Positions 14,342-19,703 of a stretch of 19,703 nucleotides of DNA are shown here, piece after piece (the stretch's first letter is position 1; every line of letters begins with the position of its first letter). Both the position numbers and the translations under genes were made by a program. Location: the NCBI GenBank assembly GCA_012729405.1, contig JAAYDH010000041.1:1-19703 (forward strand), read 5' to 3'. Origin of the DNA: Erysipelotrichaceae bacterium. Lineage in GTDB: Bacteria; Bacillota_I; Bacilli_A; RFN20; CAG-826. Under the pieces are notes generated by a model, which was not told the origin of the DNA, ran no database searches, and saw only the letters and a program-made list of their open reading frames with translations.

Positions 14342-15100
14342 TTATTTTTTCTTCTCTTTTTCTTTGTTGTCTGGAGCTGGTGCTGTTTGCGGTGCTGGAG
14401 TCGGTGTAGGAGCGGGAGCAACACCAGGTGCTGGCATCACCCCAGGTGGCAGAACTTGTCCGGGAATTAATGAACTCATCAACTGCTGATTCTGGTTAAA
14501 TTGATCGAGTTTCTTGTCAAAAATTGATTCACTTAACTTCTTAATTCTCAAATCGCGGGCGATTAAGGCCTGGACACACCAAAGATACCAGAATCCTCCG
14601 ACTGCCATCCCGAGAATAAAAAGATATGCGCCCCATGCATGTAATTCAAAGTGTGGTGAGCTAACTAGTGTCGGAAGTTTGAATGTTAATTCACCTCCGC
14701 CAGTTGAGATTATTCCGCTAAAATCCCAAATGAATAATAAAGAACCAAATCCATCAAAACGGTTGAATACATTGTACGTAAAGTCGTGGTATATAAGGTT
14801 TCGTATTAATAAGATGAGTCCGGAAACAAGCATAATAATGACGGGGATGCGTGCTGCTTTATAGAAAATAATCCAGTTCTTTTTCCTTGCGTACTTAACG
14901 AATTCTTTTTTCTCAGTTATAACGCGAGCATAAAGCACATCAGAAACACAGTTGTCCAAACCTTTGCCTTGCCACTTCATAACGCGAACAATTAAATAAC
15001 CGATTGCGCCGATGATAACTAATAGCAATATAATGATGAAAAGGAGAGCGATGATTACTCTCTTATCAGTTTCTGTCAATTTCAATAAAGCTGGAAACAT
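14342..15100 (-). CDS. Membrane protein with Pro/Ala-rich C-terminal tail, unknown function
   Basis: A 252-residue protein with three predicted membrane helices (about 15-40, 82-102 and 155-181). The segment between helices 2 and 3 (about 103-154) is polar with FDGFGS and STGGGEL. A cytoplasmic or external tail begins near 183 and includes a low-complexity Pro/Ala stretch (214-243, PPGVMPAPGVAPAPTPTPAP within it) ending in Lys/Glu-rich KEKEKKK. No family is recognised. It is the last gene of a three-gene minus-strand operon, starting two bases after the stop of the preceding gene. Its stop overlaps the T-tract arm of the terminator later split by the IS. Confidence 0.7.
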   Translation of the reverse strand: MFPALLKLTETDKRVIIALLFIIILLLVIIGAIGYLIVRVMKWQGKGLDNCVSDVLYARVITEKKEFVKYARKKNWIIFYKAARIPVIIMLVSGLILLIRNLIYHDFTYNVFNRFDGFGSLLFIWDFSGIISTGGGELTFKLPTLVSSPHFELHAWGAYLFILGMAVGGFWYLWCVQALIARDLRIKKLSESIFDKKLDQFNQNQQLMSSLIPGQVLPPGVMPAPGVAPAPTPTPAPQTAPAPDNKEKEKKK

Positions 15101-15102
15101 AA

Positions 15103-15699
15103 TTAGAATCCCTTAAAACTGATATCAACACCGCCGCCGCGATCCTCGTCGTCGATATCTGAATCCACTTCTTGATATTTCGTCTTCTTTGGAGTGTATA
15201 CTTCTGGAGCATCTTGCTCCTCGGAGAATTTAGCCTCATTTTTTTGCTGTTGAACAGGCTCGATCTCAGGTTCGGGTTCTGGAATGAATACGTCTTGTTC
15301 TGGCTCTGGGTCAACAATTGTCGCATCAACAATAGGTGGAACTGATTCAGCGATATCTTCATCAGGACCAAAAGCCACTTCTTCAATAGAAGGTTCAGTA
15401 GTATCGTTTGTTTCGTCCTCTGCAGGTTTATCATCCGCTGCAGGTTGTACGCCATCTGGATTTAATAAAGGATCTTGGCTAGAAGCAATTATCTTTTGAA
15501 TAATTTTCTTTGCTTTAACATCTTCTGGAAGTTCAATTTTCAGTGAACGACCGCTGAAGAAAAGAATAATTGATTTAAAAAATAAATAGATGAAACAAAA
15601 TGCACCAACGAGGGCATATCCTGTAATTACCAAAAGAAAAACAGGAAGTACCAAGAGATACAACAAACCTTTTCCGACTGTTTTGAAGATGTTTTCCAT
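15103..15699 (-). CDS. Membrane-anchored protein with acidic low-complexity tail, unknown function
   Basis: A 198-residue protein. The first 50 residues form one or two hydrophobic helices (about 9-33 and 34-48, FLLVITGYALVGAFCFIYLFF), followed by RSLKIELPEDVKAKKIIQKII. Most of the rest (75-195) is Asp/Glu/Pro-rich and probably disordered, with PEPEPEIEP near 141-149, and ends DRGGGVDISFKGF. No catalytic motif is visible and no family is recognised. It lies 12 bp after the YybS-like gene and 2 bp before the next membrane protein. A disordered acidic tail beside two integral membrane proteins suggests a scaffold or interaction role, but that is a guess. Confidence 0.7.
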   Translation of the reverse strand: MENIFKTVGKGLLYLLVLPVFLLVITGYALVGAFCFIYLFFKSIILFFSGRSLKIELPEDVKAKKIIQKIIASSQDPLLNPDGVQPAADDKPAEDETNDTTEPSIEEVAFGPDEDIAESVPPIVDATIVDPEPEQDVFIPEPEPEIEPVQQQKNEAKFSEEQDAPEVYTPKKTKYQEVDSDIDDEDRGGGVDISFKGF

Positions 15700-15711
15700 T
15701 AGTAGTTTAGT

Positions 15712-16641
15712 TTACCTATTTTCAATTGTAGCTTTGTTTCTTTTCTTTAACAAATAATTATTGATAAAAACAATAATTGCACAAAAAAGAGGGAAAAACT
15801 GGAGTAGTAGTAATCTCAAAGGATTCGCTGGCGTGCCTGGAAAAATTGGATATAAGAGGGCAAAAAGGAACATTGAAACAACCAAAGAAAAAGCCAAAGA
15901 GGCAACTATCCACTTCTTTCTGGTCACAATCAAAACACCAATTGAATAGAAGGCGAGCATAAGGGAAAACATCATTCCAAGGTAAGAAATCTCAGGATAG
16001 ATGAAAGCAAATACCACACTAAAAGCGATGAAGAACAATGTCAAAAAGGAAATAATGATATCATCCTTTCTTAAAAAAAGAGGGTTAATTTTAATTTTGT
16101 TTAATTCCTCAATAATTATCATGAAAGAAAGTGTTTGTTGCACAATAGCAAGCACACATATAAAAATGGTCTGTAAGTATTCGAGATATGAATAATTTTG
16201 AAGGGAAACAATGGCTGCAAAATCTGTAACAATATTGCGCTGATAAAGCAAATATATAAGCGGTATAGCAACATAAGATAAAACAATTTGGGCTAAAACC
16301 CCGCTAATAATAATGAATATTGGGGAAATTCCCTTATCGATTAAAACGCCGAAAATCAGACCTGACACGATGGATGGGATAACATAGAAAAGAACATTCC
16401 CGATATCCCAAAAGCTTACTAATGAACAAACTGCAATCGTTGCGACAGCATAAATAATAAAATATTTTTTTTGGCAGAAATATGCAACAATTGTACTTGC
16501 TAAAGGAAGGATAAAAACTAAAAGGATAAAAAGAACCGGAATCCAGGTGGTTAGCAAAATGAAAATGACGTTGATAGCGGCCATTAATGCCATATAGGTA
16601 ATATTTCCGATAGGTGTTGTTTTCTTTTTGAATATCGCCAT
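15712..16641 (-). CDS. Polytopic membrane protein, YybS/DUF2232-like
   Basis: A 309-residue, very hydrophobic protein with about eight or nine predicted helices, a basic N-terminus (MAIFKKKTTPIGN) and a basic C-terminal end (LLKKRNKATIENR). The first helix pair (TYMALMAAINVIFILLTTWIPVLFILLVFILPLASTIVAYFCQKK split over residues 15-59) resembles the N-terminus of YybS/DUF2232 proteins, whose fold is related to S components of ECF transporters. The length matches YybS. Substrate and function are unknown. It leads the minus-strand operon 16641-14342 and has a well-formed promoter whose -10 ends seven bases before the ATG. The assignment is from pattern memory. Confidence 0.6.
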   Translation of the reverse strand: MAIFKKKTTPIGNITYMALMAAINVIFILLTTWIPVLFILLVFILPLASTIVAYFCQKKYFIIYAVATIAVCSLVSFWDIGNVLFYVIPSIVSGLIFGVLIDKGISPIFIIISGVLAQIVLSYVAIPLIYLLYQRNIVTDFAAIVSLQNYSYLEYLQTIFICVLAIVQQTLSFMIIIEELNKIKINPLFLRKDDIIISFLTLFFIAFSVVFAFIYPEISYLGMMFSLMLAFYSIGVLIVTRKKWIVASLAFSLVVSMFLFALLYPIFPGTPANPLRLLLLQFFPLFCAIIVFINNYLLKKRNKATIENR

Positions 16642-16678
16642 TTATAATATTTTACCATTTAGACAGGAAATTTGTGAA
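16642..16678 (-). promoter_or_regulatory. Promoter of the YybS-like operon, leaderless type
   Basis: On the minus strand, TTCACA (16678-16673) and TAAAAT (16654-16649) are separated by 18 bp, a good match to the sigma-70/SigA consensus. The seven bases to the ATG at 16641 put the transcription start at or next to the start codon. No Shine-Dalgarno is present. Confidence 0.55.
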
Positions 16679-16708
16679 AAAAGGAAGAAATTAATCTCAA
16701 TATACTAT

Positions 16709-17134
16709 GTGAGAAAAATTGCATTGCTTATATTTTTGTTTATATTTGTTTCTGTTTCCTGCAAACGCTCACAGAAGAACATTGTTAATTTTGACTACAA
16801 TGATTTCAGCAATCTTACAATTAAATGGTCAGATTTTTTCAATCAACCCGATGAGCAATATTACGTTTATTTTTATAGTGAACAATGTGGGTACTGTAAA
16901 ATGATTAAGCAAGACATTTTAGGTTATATTTCTCAATCTAAATCACGTATTTATTTGCTTTCATATCAGGAAGGAATTCCCATTAAATTGGATGTCGAGA
17001 GAACCGTCGGGGCAATTTCAATCGACCAAATGTGGTTTGGTGGGACACCCAGCCTAGTTTTCATTGAAAAAGGAGTGGTGGGTTTAAACTTATTAGGAGC
17101 TCAAAGTATTTTGATGTTCTTAAACAGCACGTAG
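16709..17134 (+). CDS. Thioredoxin-like lipoprotein
   Basis: Taking the GTG at 16709 as start gives 141 residues: a short basic and hydrophobic signal (MRKIALLIFLFIFVSVSC) whose Cys18 could be lipidated, although the lipobox is loose, then a thioredoxin-fold domain. The redox motif CGYC lies in YFYSEQCGYCKMIK, and the cis-Pro loop appears as GGTPSLVFIEKG near the C-terminus. The protein would sit on the outer face of the membrane and act in thiol-disulphide exchange or reduction. The frame stays open back to a TTG at 16628, but that would overlap the divergent gene and bury the signal peptide, so it is rejected. No Shine-Dalgarno is obvious. The gene ends 71 bp before pcrA. Confidence 0.7.
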   Translation: MRKIALLIFLFIFVSVSCKRSQKNIVNFDYNDFSNLTIKWSDFFNQPDEQYYVYFYSEQCGYCKMIKQDILGYISQSKSRIYLLSYQEGIPIKLDVERTVGAISIDQMWFGGTPSLVFIEKGVVGLNLLGAQSILMFLNST

Positions 17135-17162
17135 TTCTTTTTAAAGAAATTCCAGAAAAAAT

Positions 17163-17205
17163 TGATAAATCTGACAAAATATGATATTATATTGCAAAGC
17201 AATAT
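17163..17205 (+). promoter_or_regulatory. Putative pcrA promoter with start-adjacent inverted repeat
   Basis: TTGATA (17163-17168) and TATTAT (17185-17190) spaced by 16 bp give an expected start near 17197 and a leader of about nine bases without a Shine-Dalgarno. A perfect 7-bp inverted repeat, ATATTGC-AAA-GCAATAT (17189-17205), overlaps the end of the -10 and abuts the ATG, so it could be an operator or a small hairpin affecting initiation. Confidence 0.4.
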
Positions 17206-19422
17206 ATGAATTTTCAAACAGATTTAAATGAAATGCAGTTGAAAGCTGTTGAAACGGATTCTCAATATGTTCGCGTTATCGCCGGAGCTGGTTCCGGAAA
17301 AACGAGAGTGTTGACATATCGCGTCGCTTTTCTTATCTCCGAAAAAAATATCTTACCATGGTCAATTCTCGCCATTACTTTTACTAACAAAGTAGCCAAC
17401 GAAATGAAACAAAGGGTTGTAAAAATGCTTCCTGAATCCAACCGTGATTTAACGATCAGAACGTTTCATTCATTTGCTGCTCAATTTTTAAGAAAAGAAA
17501 TTCGGGTTTTGGGCTTCCCGAGCACTTTCTCAATTTTAGATGAAGAAGATCAAACTAAACTAATTAAAGATATAGTCGCTAACATGGGATATCGACGCGG
17601 AGATAAGATTGTAGGCAAAACAATGGGTTACATCTCGCGAAATAAATTAAAAGAAAAGTACCCAGAAGACATAAAAATTGAAAAACCTTCTTTTGAAGAT
17701 GAAAAAACGTGCCTAGAAATTTATTCAATCTACGAAGATGAGAAAAACAAGAGTTACTCTCTGGATTTCGATGACTTGCTTCTTAAAACTAACTATATTT
17801 TGACTAACTACTCTGACATTAGAATGAAATGGCAACGCCGATTTGCTCATATCCTTATCGACGAATTTCAGGATACCAACGACGTTGAGTATCGACTCGT
17901 AAAACTATTGAGTCACCCCGACACTTCTTTATATGTCGTCGGTGATCCAGATCAAACCATTTATACTTGGAGAGGTGCTAACCAAAACATCATTTTGAAT
18001 TTGATTAAAGAATTACCTAATGTTGAAACTATTGTTTTGGAACGCAATTATCGCAGTAGCCAAAACATTCTTGATTCAGCAAACAAACTTATTTCGCATA
18101 ATCGCCTAAGAGTCGCCAAAAATCTTTTCACCCGTCAAAACAAAGGACAACCAGTGACGGTTTATTCAGGAACTTCTGGCAAAGGAGAAGCCGACTTTGT
18201 TGCTCGCGAAATTCAAAAGTTGGTTAAAGGTGATAATCGCTCTTATTCTGAAATTGCCGTTTTGTATCGTTCCAATTACGTGACAATGGAATTTGAAACC
18301 GCTTTTGCTAATCGTGGTATCCCATACAAAATATATGGAGGACAGAAGTTCTATCAAAGACGAGAAATTAAAGATGTTTTGGCATATTTTAGATTAATCA
18401 CGAATGACAAAGATAACATAGCCTTTGAACGAATCATTAATGTTCCAGCGCGCGGAATTGGCGATATGACAATCGCAAAAATAAAAGAAGAAGCTGAAAG
18501 AGAAAACCTTCCTCTCTACGAATTCATTAGAATTGCGGATTTAACCAAAAGTTCTATTCCGCCAAAAGCCTTGCTCAAACTGAAATCGATGATTGAGCTA
18601 ATTGGAATCACTCGGACAAAAATTAACGAAAATGATGAAGTGTTTTCTAAAACCTTGGAAGATTTGATTTGGTCAGTTGGATATAAGGACTACATCATGA
18701 AAGAAGATGACGGTGATGAGAGAATTGAAAACATCAAAGCTCTTTTTGCTGACATCCGCCATTATCTAAAAGCTAATCCCGAATCGACATTTGATGAATA
18801 TTTGCAAAATATCGCCCTTTACTCGGCACAAGATGATGTTATCGATGGAGATTTCGTCACTCTCATGACGGTTCACACCGCTAAAGGATTGGAATACCCT
18901 ATCGTCTTTGTTGTTCGACTCAATGATGGCGTTTTCCCCCATTCGCGTTCGGTTGCGGAATCGGGATACAGCGGTCTTGAAGAAGAGCGTCGACTTGCTT
19001 ACGTAGCAATGACGAGAGCTAAAGAAAAACTATACCTGACTTTCTGCTCCGATTTCTCATATGTTTTAGGGGGCCGCTTATTGCCTTCTCAATTCCTCGC
19101 TGAATCAGGAAACGATGTCGCTCAAACTGTTGATACCTATTCACCATATAAATCGCTAAGCAAACCTAAAGAGTATCATTTTGATGACGGACCCAATCTT
19201 GACTTCTCTCGCGATGAACCAATAAAACAAGACTTTTCCGCTAAGACAAACAACATCGACGATTGGAGAGAAGGAGATATTGTTATTCACAAGGCATTTG
19301 GTAAAGGCAAAGTCGTTGGTCTTGAAGGAGATGGCATTATCACCGTGCTTTTTGAAAGCCATGGTTTAAAATCATTAATGGGCAACCACCCATCAATCAC
19401 GCGAGGAGGGCATAAGGCATGA
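17206..19422 (+). CDS. pcrA: ATP-dependent DNA helicase PcrA (UvrD family)
   Basis: A 738-residue superfamily 1A 3'-5' helicase used in repair and in removing proteins from DNA. The motifs in order are Q-motif NEMQLKAV (8-15), Walker A AGAGSGKT (26-33), Ia AITFTNKVANEM (56-67), Walker B DEFQDTN (219-225, Phe in place of the common Tyr), III GDPDQTIYTWRGA (246-258), IV ERNYRSSQNIL (279-289), V MTVHTAKGLEYP (554-565) and VI EERRLAYVAMTRAKEKLY (593-610). The C-terminal Tudor-like domain (about 686-725, WREGDIVIHKAFGKGKVV) marks PcrA of Bacillota. The stop overlaps ligA by ATGA, the classical pcrA-ligA order. pcrB is not upstream. Confidence 0.96.
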   Translation: MNFQTDLNEMQLKAVETDSQYVRVIAGAGSGKTRVLTYRVAFLISEKNILPWSILAITFTNKVANEMKQRVVKMLPESNRDLTIRTFHSFAAQFLRKEIRVLGFPSTFSILDEEDQTKLIKDIVANMGYRRGDKIVGKTMGYISRNKLKEKYPEDIKIEKPSFEDEKTCLEIYSIYEDEKNKSYSLDFDDLLLKTNYILTNYSDIRMKWQRRFAHILIDEFQDTNDVEYRLVKLLSHPDTSLYVVGDPDQTIYTWRGANQNIILNLIKELPNVETIVLERNYRSSQNILDSANKLISHNRLRVAKNLFTRQNKGQPVTVYSGTSGKGEADFVAREIQKLVKGDNRSYSEIAVLYRSNYVTMEFETAFANRGIPYKIYGGQKFYQRREIKDVLAYFRLITNDKDNIAFERIINVPARGIGDMTIAKIKEEAERENLPLYEFIRIADLTKSSIPPKALLKLKSMIELIGITRTKINENDEVFSKTLEDLIWSVGYKDYIMKEDDGDERIENIKALFADIRHYLKANPESTFDEYLQNIALYSAQDDVIDGDFVTLMTVHTAKGLEYPIVFVVRLNDGVFPHSRSVAESGYSGLEEERRLAYVAMTRAKEKLYLTFCSDFSYVLGGRLLPSQFLAESGNDVAQTVDTYSPYKSLSKPKEYHFDDGPNLDFSRDEPIKQDFSAKTNNIDDWREGDIVIHKAFGKGKVVGLEGDGIITVLFESHGLKSLMGNHPSITRGGHKA

Positions 19423-19703
19423 CACCGAAGCAAAGAGTGGAAGAGCTCACTAAACTTCTTGAAAAGTACAATTACGAATATTATGTTTTAGACAATCCTA
19501 GTGTTATCGATAGCGAGTATGATCGCCTAATGCAGGAGTTAATCGCTCTCGAAAAAGAATATCCCGAATTGGCGAGTTCTCTATCTCCAACTCAACGAGT
19601 TGGTGGATTGGTTCAAGACCAATTTAAGAAAGTAAATCATCAACGTTCGATGCTTTCGCTTGCCAACGCTTTTAATGAGGATGATTTGAGAGATTTCGAC
19701 CAA
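19419..19703 (+). CDS. ligA: NAD-dependent DNA ligase LigA, N-terminal part only (3' end outside window)
   Basis: The first 95 residues of bacterial LigA. Domain Ia includes the NMN-binding YYVLDNPSVIDSEYDRLMQEL (21-41). Further on are SPTQRVGG and HQRSMLSLANAFNEDDL, leading into the adenylation domain. The catalytic Lys (KxDG) lies beyond the right edge. AGGAGG (19404-19409) is the ribosome binding site, and the start overlaps the pcrA stop by four bases, so the two are coupled. The enzyme seals nicks in replication and repair. Confidence 0.96.
   Translation, partial: MTPKQRVEELTKLLEKYNYEYYVLDNPSVIDSEYDRLMQELIALEKEYPELASSLSPTQRVGGLVQDQFKKVNHQRSMLSLANAFNEDDLRDFDQ

Larger units (their letters stand above)
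12799..14343. terminator. Bidirectional intrinsic terminator split by the IS element
   Basis: AAAAACCTCGA (12799-12809) and TCGAGGTTTTT (14333-14343) are perfect 11-bp inverted complements, now about 1.5 kb apart. Removing the IS and one target copy leaves the loop ACATATTGTC, giving a classical hairpin with A-tract on one side and T-tract on the other. It would have terminated both the asnS unit (plus) and the minus-strand operon; each arm overlaps a stop codon (12797-12799 and 14342-14344). It can no longer fold locally. Confidence 0.9.

Noticed and set aside
14232..14489. Plus-strand frame coding a Gly/Ala-rich peptide
   Set aside because: It is the complement of the Pro/Ala-rich tail of the minus-strand membrane protein and crosses the IS boundary; no initiation signal.
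17135..17148. TTCTTT-TT-AAAGAA as a terminator after the thioredoxin-like gene
   Set aside because: The stem is only AT-rich, six pairs with a two-base loop, and no T-tract follows.
1..19703. CRISPR array, tRNA, rRNA, toxin-antitoxin or defence genes
   Set aside because: I saw no regularly spaced repeats, no tRNA-like cloverleaf and no recognisable defence or toxin-antitoxin domains.

Overview
The window is an AT-rich stretch of a bacterial chromosome that uses the standard code: TGA ends ung, tsaE, tnp and pcrA, and every Trp I checked is TGG. A pcrA-ligA pair, an ECF-type thiamine S component under a TPP riboswitch, a DUF402 nucleotide phosphatase (Ntdp type), a tsaE-tsaB-rimI-tsaD cluster and an ISL3 element point to a low-GC Bacillota/Mollicutes-related lineage, perhaps an Erysipelotrichia or RF39-like gut bacterium. 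The placement is inferred from gene content; no rRNA is present to test it.

Layout. Positions 1-5021 are the edge of a surface-polysaccharide locus: a Wzx-type flippase running off the left end (minus strand) and three GT4-type glycosyltransferases, one on plus and two on minus. From 5077 to 12799 everything is on plus: ung; a TPP riboswitch with terminator controlling thiT and a small membrane protein; a DUF3137-like membrane protein, an Ntdp-type phosphatase, then tsaE, tsaB, rimI and tsaD (t6A tRNA modification plus an acetyltransferase); asnS; and a 49-residue membrane peptide gene.

Positions 12819-14323 are a complete ISL3-family insertion sequence with 23-bp inverted repeats and an 8-bp target duplication. 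It sits exactly in the loop of what was an 11-bp-stem bidirectional terminator between the plus-strand asnS unit and a minus-strand operon. That operon (16641 to 14342) encodes a YybS/DUF2232-like polytopic protein and two unrecognised membrane proteins with low-complexity tails. Divergent from it is a thioredoxin-like lipoprotein gene, followed by pcrA and the start of ligA, which overlap by the sequence ATGA.

A recurring regulatory feature is that several transcription-unit-leading genes (wzx, the plus-strand glycosyltransferase, ung, the YybS-like gene) have a -10-like hexamer 6-7 nt before the start codon and no Shine-Dalgarno, as expected for leaderless mRNAs. thiT, the DUF3137-like gene, asnS and tnp have ordinary ribosome binding sites. 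I see no CRISPR array, tRNA, rRNA or defence system, and no clear novel system. The best-supported unusual observation is the IS insertion into the terminator loop.
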